A stretch of DNA of 35,003 nt from Prolixibacteraceae bacterium (GTDB lineage: Bacteria; Bacteroidota; Bacteroidia; Bacteroidales; Prolixibacteraceae): NCBI GenBank assembly GCA_029975525.1, contig JARKOX010000227.1:1-35003 (forward strand), written 5' to 3'. The position numbers and the translations under genes are program-made. How positions within the stretch are numbered: the stretch's first letter is position 1; every line of letters begins with the position of its first letter. The notes under the pieces are model-generated. The model saw nothing but the letters and a program-made list of their open reading frames with translations, was not told the origin of the DNA and did not search any database. Positions 25,779-34,325 of the stretch are shown here, in pieces.

Positions 25779-25786
25779 CAAATTTA
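25779..25786 (-). promoter_or_regulatory. Promoter -7 element for the CD225-DUF2752 pair
   Basis: On the minus strand this is TAAATTTG, a perfect TAnnTTTG box, 28 bases before the ATG at 25751. No clear TTTG is present at the -33 distance. The rest of the 245-base gap to the next gene shows no other convincing signal. Confidence 0.5.
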
Positions 25787-25996
25787 CCGGATTCTCCCGG
25801 AGAAAAAAATAATTCAAGTGGCGATTTAACCGTAAAGCACCATTTTTAAAGCATAAAACAAGGTGATGATCCGGGTCGGTAAGAATTTAACACGTTCTCC
25901 CCCGGATGTCATCCTCAAAACCTGTAACTTGCAGGGCAACCGGCTCCGCCTGCGCGGGTGGAAAACGAGGTTTGCTGTTATCAAAAAAATACCGAA

Positions 25997-26917
25997 ATGG
26001 CTATTCCAACTTCAAGAACCAAAGAGAAAGCGCAAATTTTGATTAACCCGGATTTGTGCAACGGCTGTAGCTTGTGTGTGCAGGTTTGCAAAGACTACAG
26101 CCTGATCATGCAAAACAACAAAGCCATTGAGGCTGACGATCCGTTTTTCGGCTGCATTGGCTGCGGACACTGCATGGCTGTTTGCCCGACGGGGGCCATC
26201 CAAATCCGGGGCCGGGAACTGTCGCCCGACGACCTCTTTGACCTGCCCGGGAAAGAATCGGCCGCTACCTACGCCCAGCTGCTGGCACTGCTGCAACGCC
26301 GCCGGAGTATCCGCGAATTTCGCGACAAACCGGTTGAACCCGAACTGATCGAAAAGATCCTCGGAGCCGCTCAAACCGCCCCGATGGGACTGCCTCCCTC
26401 CGACGTCAATGTGCTTGTGCTGGAAAACCGGGAACGGGTTCGCGCCTTTTCGCAAGATTTCTGCCACTACCTTGCGGGGCTGAAATGGTTCGTTTCCGGC
26501 TGGTTTCTGGCATTGATGCGGCCGTTTTGGGGAAAAACCAACGACGAACTCTTCCGGCAGTTCGTAAAACCGCTATTCCATATTTATACCGGCGAAATGG
26601 AGAGGGGGACCGACCTGGTCACCTACGATGCGCCGGCTGCCTTCTACTTTTATGGTTCGCCCTACACCGACCCGGCCGATCCGATTGTGGCGGCAACCTA
26701 TGCCATGCTGGCTGCCGAAAGCCTCGGGCTGGGCACCTGTATGCTGGGCGCGATTCACCCGCTCATCCAAAGCGGGAAAAAAGCCCGCAAATTCAGGGAA
26801 AAACACGGAATCAGATTTGCCAGCCGCGAAGGTGTGTTTGTCATCGTCGGGTATCCGAGGATAAAATTTCAAAAAGGGATTCGCCGTACGTTTGCTTCGG
26901 TCACTTTTCAAAACTGA
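25997..26917 (+). CDS. Ferredoxin-nitroreductase fusion protein
   Basis: 306 aa from the ATG at 25997; a GTG 39 bases upstream is in frame but less likely. An N-terminal 2[4Fe-4S] ferredoxin domain has clusters CNGCSLCVQVC (Cys21, 24, 27, 31) and CIGCGHCMAVCP (Cys53, 56, 59, 63). A nitroreductase domain from about 98 starts RRRSIREFRDKPV, binds FMN, and ends VFVIVGYPRIKFQKGIRR. The fusion implies that electrons pass from ferredoxin clusters to the flavin, reducing an unknown nitro, quinone or other substrate in an anaerobic setting. Single gene; it converges on truA with a 58-base gap and no strong terminator. Confidence 0.92.
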   Translation: MAIPTSRTKEKAQILINPDLCNGCSLCVQVCKDYSLIMQNNKAIEADDPFFGCIGCGHCMAVCPTGAIQIRGRELSPDDLFDLPGKESAATYAQLLALLQRRRSIREFRDKPVEPELIEKILGAAQTAPMGLPPSDVNVLVLENRERVRAFSQDFCHYLAGLKWFVSGWFLALMRPFWGKTNDELFRQFVKPLFHIYTGEMERGTDLVTYDAPAAFYFYGSPYTDPADPIVAATYAMLAAESLGLGTCMLGAIHPLIQSGKKARKFREKHGIRFASREGVFVIVGYPRIKFQKGIRRTFASVTFQN

Positions 26918-26975
26918 ACTCCGAAGGTCTCTTCTGAAAAAACGTTTCTCCGGAATTTGAATAACTACAGAGCCG

Positions 26976-27764
26976 CTACCTGAAATTCAGCAGCCGCGGA
27001 AGTACTGTTTCGCCCTGTAAAATTTTATCGCCGGGATAATAGATGCGGTGCAGAAAAAGCCCTGAGGAAGGCGCAGTAAACGGGGCCGGTTGTTGCGACT
27101 TCTCCGTCAGAAACCCTTCGACCGACTGCTCCGAAAAATTACCGCGGCCAACCTCCACCAGCACTCCAACCATCCGGCGAACCATTTTCCACAAAAAATG
27201 AGAGCCGGTGATATGTACGGCAATACTTTCCGGCTGGTTGTACACCTCTGCAAAGCGCACCTCCACCCGGGTCGACTCTTTGTCGGGCAGTGGGTCGGTA
27301 AAGGAGGCGAAATCGTGCATTCCGGCAAAGAGCGAAGCGGCCTGTTTCATCGCTTCCACATCGAGCGGGTCTTTGATCCACCAGCAGTGCTGTTTTTCGA
27401 AAGCGGTCCGCCGCTTCGAGATCAGGTAAACATAGCTGCGGGCCACGGCATCGTAGCGGGCATGAAAATGCGGGAGGGCCTTTTCGACCGAAAGCACGTG
27501 GATATCGGGAGGCAGGAGATCGTTGATCCGGTATTGCAGGGTTTGAAGGGGAATATTCACATCAACGCCGAGGTGCGCCACCTGCGCCAACGCATGTACA
27601 CCGCTGTCGGTGCGTCCGGCGCCGTAAAATTCAATATTCTTCCCTTCAAAAATTTTATCGAAAACAGAAAAAAATTCCCCCTGAACAGTGCGCTGTCCTT
27701 TTTGCGCCTGCCACCCGCGATAGCGGGTTCCTTCGTATTCAATGGTCAGTTTAAAACGCGCCAC
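26976..27764 (-). CDS. truA: tRNA pseudouridine(38-40) synthase TruA
   Basis: It converts uridines 38-40 of the tRNA anticodon arm to pseudouridine. The length of 262 aa fits. Catalytic Asp53 lies in GAGRTDSGVHA (48-58). Other family blocks are YRGWQAQK (15-22), FHARYDAVARSYVYLI and HFLWKMVRRMVGVLVEVG. The start codon is GTG (27762-27764) encoding the conserved start (V/M)ARFKLTIEYEGT; no ATG gives a better start. It follows the dihydroorotate-dehydrogenase-like gene by 92 bases on the same strand and may be cotranscribed. Confidence 0.95.
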   Translation of the reverse strand: MARFKLTIEYEGTRYRGWQAQKGQRTVQGEFFSVFDKIFEGKNIEFYGAGRTDSGVHALAQVAHLGVDVNIPLQTLQYRINDLLPPDIHVLSVEKALPHFHARYDAVARSYVYLISKRRTAFEKQHCWWIKDPLDVEAMKQAASLFAGMHDFASFTDPLPDKESTRVEVRFAEVYNQPESIAVHITGSHFLWKMVRRMVGVLVEVGRGNFSEQSVEGFLTEKSQQPAPFTAPSSGLFLHRIYYPGDKILQGETVLPRLLNFR

Positions 27765-27856
27765 TTTTCAGAAAAAAAAACATTATTCCAAAAAAAGAAG
27801 AGATCAGCCGCCAATTTCCGCCACAAAAAAGGGTGCCGCCCCTGCCTGCCACACGC

Positions 27857-28870
27857 TTACACCATCGGATATTTTTTGAATATGTTTTCCGTTTTGGTCA
27901 GAATATCGACATACTGGGCGCGCTGGTAAGTAAACGGGTCTTTCATACTTTTACGCGACAATTTTCCCCTGAAATCGTCCAGGGTCCGGTACTCCTTCCG
28001 GTCCATCCAGTTATTGAGGCCGGTCAGGATCTCGCGGATGACCCCCGGCTGGTTTTTGTAAACGGTGCTGACCAGCTGTACCGCATCGGCGCCGGCCAGG
28101 ATCATCTTAATCACATCCTCTGCCGTATAAATTCCCTGGCTGGAACAGATGCTGCCGTCGAGGTTTCCGTAGAGCAATCCCGTAAAGCGCAGGGGAAGCA
28201 TGTGGTCATTGGGAGGTGTCAGTTCCCACGGATAAAAATACTTTTCTGCTTCGGGATCGATTTCGGGCTGAAAAAAGCGGTTAAACAGGACATAAGCATC
28301 GGCGCCGGCCTCGTCAATTTTTTTGATAAAATTGAGCGGATTGGTATAAAAGGGGCTGATTTTAACACTCACCGGAATGGAAATCGCCTGTTTGATGACC
28401 TGCACCACCTGCACCTGCCTCTCCTCAATCGATTCGCCGTCAATTTCAAAATAGCCCGGCACGGCATAAAGGTTGATTTCCAACCCGTCAACACCCGTTT
28501 TTTCCAGCTCTTTGGCATACTCAATCCAGGTTTGCTCATAGATGGCATTCAGGCTGGCAAACACCGGAATATTGACACTCTCTTTCAATTTTTTCAGGTG
28601 ATAGAGATGTTCCCGGATGCCGGAATATTCGAGATTGGGGAAAAGTTTTGCCATTTCGGCGTTTCGCTCCTGGTATTCCGAAAGTTCTTCTTCAAACTGG
28701 AGGCTTTCAAGCTGAATCTGCTCTTCGAAAAGGGATTTGTAAACGATCGCCGCAATCCCGGCTTCTTCCAGTTGTTTGACAATGTCTGGCTTGGTAGCCA
28801 GATTGCAGGCACCAAGAATGAGCGGGTTTTTCAGCTTGATGCCCATGTAGGTAGTCGATAAGTTTGCCAT
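27857..28870 (-). CDS. Dihydroorotate dehydrogenase-like flavoprotein, atypical active site
   Basis: A 337-aa TIM-barrel FMN protein related to class 1 dihydroorotate dehydrogenases: TTYMGIKLKNPLILGACNLA (6-25), NIPVFASLNAI (100-110), GVDGLEINLYAVPG (126-139), PVSVKISPFYTN, GADAVQLVSTVY near the FMN phosphate site. In true class 1A/1B enzymes the active-site loop follows a NxSxPN motif and supplies a Cys or Ser base. Here the motif is INLYAVP, so the canonical substrate-binding Asn/Ser residues are missing. The protein probably does not make orotate; similar proteins are annotated as dihydroorotate dehydrogenase-like. Its substrate is unknown. The ATG at 28870 has a weak upstream purine tract. 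Confidence 0.88.
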   Translation of the reverse strand: MANLSTTYMGIKLKNPLILGACNLATKPDIVKQLEEAGIAAIVYKSLFEEQIQLESLQFEEELSEYQERNAEMAKLFPNLEYSGIREHLYHLKKLKESVNIPVFASLNAIYEQTWIEYAKELEKTGVDGLEINLYAVPGYFEIDGESIEERQVQVVQVIKQAISIPVSVKISPFYTNPLNFIKKIDEAGADAYVLFNRFFQPEIDPEAEKYFYPWELTPPNDHMLPLRFTGLLYGNLDGSICSSQGIYTAEDVIKMILAGADAVQLVSTVYKNQPGVIREILTGLNNWMDRKEYRTLDDFRGKLSRKSMKDPFTYQRAQYVDILTKTENIFKKYPMV

Positions 28871-28937
28871 GTTTAAAGATTTTTGATTTTATTTTCTATT
28901 AAAAACTACAATCGCCACACATTGTTCGGAGAAGTTA

Positions 28938-28967
28938 CAAAAAAACCCCGGAAGACGCTTCCGGGGT
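28938..28967 (-). terminator. Terminator after hppA
   Basis: ACCCCGGAAG (28945-28954) and CTTCCGGGGT (28958-28967) form a perfect 10-bp stem with loop ACG. On the minus strand it is followed by a long T run (revcomp of 28938-28945). It lies 24 bases past the hppA stop codon and separates hppA from the flavoprotein gene. Confidence 0.92.
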
Positions 28968-28990
28968 CAGGCTTATCTATCTGACTAAAA

Positions 28991-31243
28991 TTAGAAAAGG
29001 CTGAAAGTAATGGTCAATCCGGCCATCACCACCGAAACCATCGACATCAGTTTGATGAGGATGTTCAAAGCAGGACCGCTGGTATCCTTAAACGGGTCGC
29101 CCACGGTATCGCCCACCACGCTGGCTTTGTGGGTGTCGCTGCCCTTGCCGCCGAAGTTTCCTTTTTCGACATGCTTTTTGGCATTGTCCCAGGCTCCTCC
29201 TGCATTGTTAAGCATCACAGCCAGGGTAAAGCCGGCGGTAAGTCCTCCGGCCAGCAGGCCAATCACACCGGCCACGCCCATCAACACCCCTACGGTTACC
29301 GGAATGATAATAGCCAGAAGCGAAGGCAGTAACATCTCCTTTTGGGCTCCCCGGGTTGAGATCTCCACACATTTGGCGTACTCCGGTTTTCCGGTGCCAT
29401 CCATAATACCGGGAATTTCGCGGAACTGGCGGCGAACTTCTTCCACCATCGAGCCGGCTGCACGACCAACGGCTTTCATGGAAAGCGCACTGAAAACAAA
29501 AGCCATCATAGCGCCCACAAACAAACCACCCAAAAGCAACGGGTTAAATACGGAGAGATTATAATAACTGACAAAATCGGCAATGCTGGCTTCTTTCAGA
29601 TTGTTCAGGCCGGTTGCCTGCAGGAAAGCTTCCCCTTTGACCGGCACTTTCCCCAGCCACATCCTGACCTCTTCCATATAGGCTGCCAACAGCGCCATGG
29701 CTGTCAGAGCTGCCGAACCAATTGCAAACCCTTTTCCGGTAGCAGCGGTGGTGTTCCCCAGCATATCGAGGGCGTCAGTCCGTTCGCGAACTTCTTTGGG
29801 AAGATGACACATTTCAGCATTTCCACCGGCGTTGTCGGCAATGGGACCAAAGGCATCCGTGGCCAGCGTAATCCCGAGAGTTGAAAGCATCCCTACCGCT
29901 GCAAAACCAATTCCGTAAACCCCATAGGCAAAGTTGCTGAATCCGCCGGCAAAACTGTAAGCGGCAAAAATCCCCAACACAATGGTTACCACCGGTACCC
30001 AGGTTGACAGCATACCGGTTGCAATCCCGTCGATGATCGTGGTTGCCGGACCATGCTGAGCCTGGCCTGCAATACCCCGCGTCGGTTTATATTCATCCGA
30101 AGTAAAATATTCGGTAGCCTGTCCGATAATTACACCGGCGACCAAACCTGAAACTACGGCTCCGAAAACTCCCCAGGTAATCCAGTTTAAATAGGCAAGA
30201 ACTGCCAATACCACCAAAATCAGCAAAGAGCTGCCTCCGGTTCCCAGCAGAAGGGCATGAAGCAGGTTTTTCTGGGTAGCCGATTCTTTGGTACGTACCA
30301 TGTAAATACCGGCAATGGAAAGCAAAATCCCGACAGCAGACACAATCATAGGAGCCAGCACGGCTTTCATCTGTTCGTCGATCGCAACCGAGGCATCAGC
30401 CGAAATGATCGGGAGGGTTGCTCCCAGAGCGGCAGTAGCCAGAATTGAACCGCAGTACGACTCATACAGGTCGGCGCCCATTCCGGCGACGTCTCCTACG
30501 TTGTCGCCCACGTTATCGGCGATGGTGGCAGGGTTCCGCGGGTCATCTTCGGGAATACCGGCTTCCACTTTCCCAACCAGGTCGGCGCCAACGTCGGCAG
30601 CTTTGGTATAAATTCCACCGCCAACACGGGCAAAGAGAGCCTGGGTAGAAGCCCCCATTCCAAAGGTCAGCATGATGGTGGTAATTTGCACCATCTTTTC
30701 GTGTGCATCTATTCCGGGTTCAACAAAGGTCAGTCCTAAAAAATTTAATCCAGAGGCCATGTGCTCGGGGGTAAAAATCACCTGATTGAGGAACCAAAAC
30801 CAGAGGGCAATATCCAGCAGGCCAAAGCCTACGACCACCAGCCCCATCACTGCGCCGCTCCGGAGGGCAATTTTCAGCCCCGTGTTCAATGACTGCGAAG
30901 CGCCGTAGGCGGTACGTGCAGAAGCATTGGTGGCTGTTTTCATTCCCAGGTAACCGCAAAGGCCCGAAAAGAACCCTCCGGTAAGGAATGCCACCGGCAC
31001 AAAGGGATTTTGTACCCCCACATAAGCCAGTACTAACAGTAAAACTACCAAAACCACAAACACCATCGCCACCACCCTGTACTGACGGCTGAGGTAAGCC
31101 ATCGCGCCTTCGCGGACATACTGTGCGATCTCTTTCATTCGATCAGTCCCTTCCGAACTTTTCATCATCGACCTGAAAAAATGCCAGGCAAACGCCAGCG
31201 CCAGGATCGAGGATATCGGAACAATCCAAAAATAAACACTCAT
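28991..31243 (-). CDS. hppA: Membrane-bound ion-pumping pyrophosphatase, K+-dependent type
   Basis: It couples hydrolysis of cytosolic pyrophosphate to pumping of H+ and/or Na+ across the inner membrane. The 750 aa form about 16 membrane segments. Substrate-binding blocks are GGGIYTKAADVGADLVGKVE (208-227), DDPRNPATIADNVGDNVGD (233-251) and the C-terminal GGAWDNAKKHVE and GDTVGDPFKDTSGP. GNTTAATGKG (496-505) has Ala500 and Gly503 where K+-independent enzymes have Lys and Thr, so this is the K+-dependent group. Members there pump Na+, or Na+ and H+ together (as in Bacteroides). Which ion is pumped cannot be settled from what I see. A good Shine-Dalgarno (AGGAG, revcomp at 31252-31256) lies before the ATG, unusual for this lineage. 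Confidence 0.96.
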   Translation of the reverse strand: MSVYFWIVPISSILALAFAWHFFRSMMKSSEGTDRMKEIAQYVREGAMAYLSRQYRVVAMVFVVLVVLLLVLAYVGVQNPFVPVAFLTGGFFSGLCGYLGMKTATNASARTAYGASQSLNTGLKIALRSGAVMGLVVVGFGLLDIALWFWFLNQVIFTPEHMASGLNFLGLTFVEPGIDAHEKMVQITTIMLTFGMGASTQALFARVGGGIYTKAADVGADLVGKVEAGIPEDDPRNPATIADNVGDNVGDVAGMGADLYESYCGSILATAALGATLPIISADASVAIDEQMKAVLAPMIVSAVGILLSIAGIYMVRTKESATQKNLLHALLLGTGGSSLLILVVLAVLAYLNWITWGVFGAVVSGLVAGVIIGQATEYFTSDEYKPTRGIAGQAQHGPATTIIDGIATGMLSTWVPVVTIVLGIFAAYSFAGGFSNFAYGVYGIGFAAVGMLSTLGITLATDAFGPIADNAGGNAEMCHLPKEVRERTDALDMLGNTTAATGKGFAIGSAALTAMALLAAYMEEVRMWLGKVPVKGEAFLQATGLNNLKEASIADFVSYYNLSVFNPLLLGGLFVGAMMAFVFSALSMKAVGRAAGSMVEEVRRQFREIPGIMDGTGKPEYAKCVEISTRGAQKEMLLPSLLAIIIPVTVGVLMGVAGVIGLLAGGLTAGFTLAVMLNNAGGAWDNAKKHVEKGNFGGKGSDTHKASVVGDTVGDPFKDTSGPALNILIKLMSMVSVVMAGLTITFSLF

Positions 31244-31251
31244 AAGTTGGT

Positions 31252-31256
31252 CTCCT
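31252..31256 (-). promoter_or_regulatory. Clear Shine-Dalgarno before hppA
   Basis: On the minus strand AAAAAGGAGACCAACTT precedes the ATG at 31243, giving AGGAG at a spacing of 8 bases. Most genes in this window have only A-rich leaders, so this site stands out and supports the start. Confidence 0.6.
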
Positions 31257-31341
31257 TTTTATGTAACTAATATGTTACGTTAATGAATATGAAAATGAAT
31301 AATTCTTTCAAGATTATAGTTTAGCTTCCGAATAGAAAAAA

Positions 31342-31370
31342 TTTTCCAATTAACAAAGATAATTGGAAAA
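31342..31370 (-). promoter_or_regulatory. 11-bp inverted repeat overlapping a -7 box upstream of hppA
   Basis: TTTTCCAATTA (31342-31352) and TAATTGGAAAA (31360-31370) are perfect inverted repeats with a 7-base centre. On the minus strand the centre holds TATCTTTG (31354-31361), a perfect TAnnTTTG -7 box, with a TTTG 17 bases further upstream (31379-31382). The stem is followed on the minus strand by TTTTTT. It could therefore be an operator over the hppA promoter or an AT-rich terminator of the upstream MATE gene. It lies about 100 bases before hppA and about 100 bases after the MATE stop. Confidence 0.5.
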
Positions 31371-31471
31371 ACGAAAATCAAAATGTGCGGGGTACGATTT
31401 GACAAGAGATTGAAAATTAATTAACACAAAAAAGGAAAGCCACTATCCGACTCTTCATACGACTATATCGA

Positions 31472-32830
31472 TCAATCACTTACAACTTCTACCGGACGAC
31501 TTTTAACCACTCCTTTATTTTTCCACCAGCCCGTAAAATAGTAAAGCAGGGTAATCACACAGCCCAACCCCCACGAGACGGGAAGGGCCCACCAAACGCC
31601 ATTGACCCCAAACTTTGCGGCTAACCAAACCGAGAGCGGTACCCGCACCAGCCACAAGGTAAAAAGGGTGGTTAACATGGGGACAAAAGTTGCCCCGGCC
31701 CCGCGAAGCAGTCCGTTGTAGGAAAACATCAGGGAAAAAAGAATATAAAACGAGGTTACAATCAGCAGATAGTCCTGCCCGATTTTCACCACCGCCGGAT
31801 CGGAGGAGAACAACGTCATCAGTCCCTGCCCGAACAGCACAATTAACACGGTGACCAGGATACTGTAGAGGGCCGAAATAACCAGGGTTGAACGGAGCCC
31901 CTGCCGCACCCGGTCGGTTCTGAATGCCCCCAGGTTTTGTCCGGTAAAAGTAGCCAGCGCCGACGAAAAGGCGACAGAAGGCATTTTGGCAAACGAATCG
32001 ATCCGCAGGGCAGCCGTGTAAGCAGCAACCGCATCGGTGCCAAAACCGGCCACAATCCCCATCACCGCCATCATCCCCAGCGAAACAAACGACTGCTGAA
32101 AGCCGGTTGGCAGTCCAATCCGGGCGCACGACCGAAAAATCCCGCGGTCAAACCGGATATTTTTAATGGAAACCCTGATAATCGGATGGGTCCGGTTCAG
32201 ATAAATGACTGCTCCGATAAAAGAGAATCCCTGCGCCAATATGGTTGCCACCGCAACACTGCCCACACCCCATCCGAAAACCCCGACAAACAGCAGGTCG
32301 AGAAGGGTGTTCAGCACCGTGGCAATCACCACAAACCATAACGGGGTTTTGGAGTCGCCCAGCCCGCGAAGAACCGAGCTGACGCCGTTAAAGCCAAACA
32401 GCAGAAACGTTCCCGACAAATAAATATTCATGTAAACTTTCGACTGCGGAATAATTTCATCAGGCAATCCTATCATCCTGAAGATAAATCCGCTCAGGGC
32501 GATGCCAACGAAGGTTACGACGACGGCGGCGGCAAACAAAAAAACGAAAATGGTATCGATGGTTTTACCGACATTCTTCATGTCTTTGGCGCCAAAATAC
32601 TGCGAAAGCACCGTGGAAGCCCCGCTTCCGATACCAATAACCAGCGAGGTGAGGGTAAAAATCACGGGAAAGGAGGCGCCCACGGCTGCCAATGCCTCTT
32701 TCCCCAAAAAATTTCCCACCACAATACTATCTATAATATTGTAGAAGTTCTGAAATACGCTGCCCAGTACCAGCGGGGCAGAAAAACTCAAAATCTGCTT
32801 CGTTACATTCCCCGAAGTGAAATCTTTCAT
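31472..32830 (-). CDS. MATE-family multidrug/metabolite exporter
   Basis: 452 aa from the ATG at 32830 (MKDFTSGNVTKQ); a TTG 18 bases upstream is in frame. About 12 membrane segments form two similar halves. Family motifs are LVLGSVFQNFYNIIDSIVVGN (19-39), GASFPVIFTLTSLVIGIGSGASTVLSQYFGAKD and, in the second half, GIVAGFGTDAVAAYTAALRID with GQNLGAFR. It expels cationic drugs or metabolites in exchange for Na+ or H+. The protein belongs to the NorM/DinF-type MatE group. It diverges from the phosphatase gene and ends about 230 bases before hppA. The substrate is unknown. Confidence 0.93.
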   Translation of the reverse strand: MKDFTSGNVTKQILSFSAPLVLGSVFQNFYNIIDSIVVGNFLGKEALAAVGASFPVIFTLTSLVIGIGSGASTVLSQYFGAKDMKNVGKTIDTIFVFLFAAAVVVTFVGIALSGFIFRMIGLPDEIIPQSKVYMNIYLSGTFLLFGFNGVSSVLRGLGDSKTPLWFVVIATVLNTLLDLLFVGVFGWGVGSVAVATILAQGFSFIGAVIYLNRTHPIIRVSIKNIRFDRGIFRSCARIGLPTGFQQSFVSLGMMAVMGIVAGFGTDAVAAYTAALRIDSFAKMPSVAFSSALATFTGQNLGAFRTDRVRQGLRSTLVISALYSILVTVLIVLFGQGLMTLFSSDPAVVKIGQDYLLIVTSFYILFSLMFSYNGLLRGAGATFVPMLTTLFTLWLVRVPLSVWLAAKFGVNGVWWALPVSWGLGCVITLLYYFTGWWKNKGVVKSRPVEVVSD

Positions 32831-32982
32831 TGCAACAAAACTGCTCAATAATTTCGTTTTTTCAAAAACAGCTCTCCACCCGAAACGGCCCGCCCAACCC
32901 CTCCGGATGCAACGTCGGCAAGCTATCTGCTTTTTTGCAGGATCCGCTTATTCTGCTATTTTCGTCCAAAAAAAAATTAAAC

Positions 32983-33465
32983 ATGAAGAAAAGCGTATTG
33001 TTTGTCTGTTTGGGAAATATTTGCCGTTCACCCAGTGCCGAGGCTGTTTTTACGGCGATGGTCAACCAGAAAGGGCTGTCTGCATTTTACGACATCGATT
33101 CAGCCGGAACTTCGGGCTGGCATGCCGGCGGTCCTGCCGACCGGCGAATGAGTAAACATGCCAGCCGCCGCGGATATGAACTGACCAGCATCTCCCGGAA
33201 ATTTGACCCGCAAACCGACTTCGACCGCTTCGAATATATCATCGGGATGGATGATGAAAACATCCGAACCCTCCGCGCCATGGCCCGCAATGCCGAAGAC
33301 CGTAAGAAAATCCACAAGATGACCGATTTCAGGCAAGAACTCAGCTACAACGAGGTTCCCGACCCCTATTACGGCGGCGAAGAAGGATTTGAGCTGGTCC
33401 TGTACCTGCTGGAGGACGCCTGCGCCGGATTACTTGAAAAGACGGAGGCATCCCGCAAACAGTAG
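32983..33465 (+). CDS. Low-molecular-weight protein tyrosine phosphatase
   Basis: 160 aa from the ATG at 32983. The P-loop is CLGNICRS (9-16), matching Cys-x5-Arg with Cys9 nucleophile and Arg15, directly after MKKSVLFV. General acid Asp127 lies in DPYYGG (127-132). IIGMDDENIRTL (86-97) and SAGTSGWHAGGPADRRM (40-56) are typical of the family. It dephosphorylates tyrosine-phosphorylated proteins or, in some relatives, arginine phosphate. No tyrosine kinase or capsule gene is adjacent, so a link to exopolysaccharide control is not supported here. The upstream TATTTTCG is one base off the -7 consensus. Confidence 0.95.
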   Translation: MKKSVLFVCLGNICRSPSAEAVFTAMVNQKGLSAFYDIDSAGTSGWHAGGPADRRMSKHASRRGYELTSISRKFDPQTDFDRFEYIIGMDDENIRTLRAMARNAEDRKKIHKMTDFRQELSYNEVPDPYYGGEEGFELVLYLLEDACAGLLEKTEASRKQ

Positions 33466-33509
33466 CGAGAGGTGTTTCCGGCGTAACAACTGCCGGCAGC
33501 CTGTTCAGC

Positions 33510-34214
33510 TTAACTGATCATTTCGACCGAAAAAGCTACTATCCCTTCTGTTTTTTCCAGGGTATCCGAAAAGAGCTGCATGTCCATAGTTTCGGGCAGC
33601 TGAACAATGAAGATGATCCGATCGGTCGATTCGCCGGTATTTTTACTGAAATCGACCGAACTGATCCTGATCCGCATCCCTTTCAACAAATCGGAAAGCA
33701 GATTGATGTCGGAGTTTTTCTTCCGCATGGTGACTTCAATCCGTTTGAACACCTTTTCGCGGAACACCTTTTTTTCAAAGACATCCATCACGGTGAGCGC
33801 AAACAAAACCACACCGGCGCCAATGGCGCTGATTATGTACATTCCGGCGCCAATGGCCAACCCGATCGCTGCCATGGCCCAAATGGAAGCAGCGGTGGTG
33901 AGTCCGCGCACATTTCCGCCAAAACGGAGGATCGCACCGGCTCCCAGAAACCCGATCCCTGAAACAACCTGGGCCGCCAGCCTCGCCGGATCGCCGTTCT
34001 GAAAGGTGGTAAAAGTCTGTGGAATGTAGATCGACAGCAACATCACTATGGTTGAGCCGATACTGATGAGGATGTGGGTTCGCAGGCCAGCCGGCTGGCT
34101 GTGCGCCTGGCGTTCGACTCCGATAATCAGGCTCACCAAAAAACTCAGCGCCAATCTTAAGGATGCCGTTTCCCACGTGATTTCATTGCTAAAAAAAACG
34201 TCGTAAAAACTCAT
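33510..34214 (-). CDS. MgtC/SapB-family membrane protein
   Basis: 234 aa from the ATG at 34214; a TTG nine bases upstream is less likely. Four to five membrane segments occupy about 15-140. The signature is LIIGVERQAHSQPAGLRTHI (29-48) followed by GSTIVML, then GIGFLGAGAILRFGGNVRGLTTAASIWAMAAIGLA. A cytosolic C-terminal domain of about 85 residues follows and looks ACT-like. MgtC in Salmonella inhibits the F-type ATPase and helps survival at low Mg2+; other members have unclear roles. The stop lies 44 bases from the converging phosphatase gene. The name mgtC is not assigned, since orthology is unsure. Confidence 0.9.
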   Translation of the reverse strand: MSFYDVFFSNEITWETASLRLALSFLVSLIIGVERQAHSQPAGLRTHILISIGSTIVMLLSIYIPQTFTTFQNGDPARLAAQVVSGIGFLGAGAILRFGGNVRGLTTAASIWAMAAIGLAIGAGMYIISAIGAGVVLFALTVMDVFEKKVFREKVFKRIEVTMRKKNSDINLLSDLLKGMRIRISSVDFSKNTGESTDRIIFIVQLPETMDMQLFSDTLEKTEGIVAFSVEMIS

Positions 34215-34325
34215 GGCCGACAATCGTTGATTCAGCGTCTAAATTACAAAATATTATGGTCGGCGGCATGCCCGGCAAAATCAGGCACGACGCTTCCGCT
34301 CCGGAACTTCCGTCCGGATAACTGA

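Noticed and set aside
27833..28861. Plus-strand open frame (342 aa) opposite the flavoprotein gene
   Set aside because: It mirrors the real gene exactly and resembles no family.
33489..33510. CCGGC/GCCGG hairpin between the phosphatase and MgtC-family genes as a terminator
   Set aside because: The stem is only 5 bp and no T run follows on either strand.
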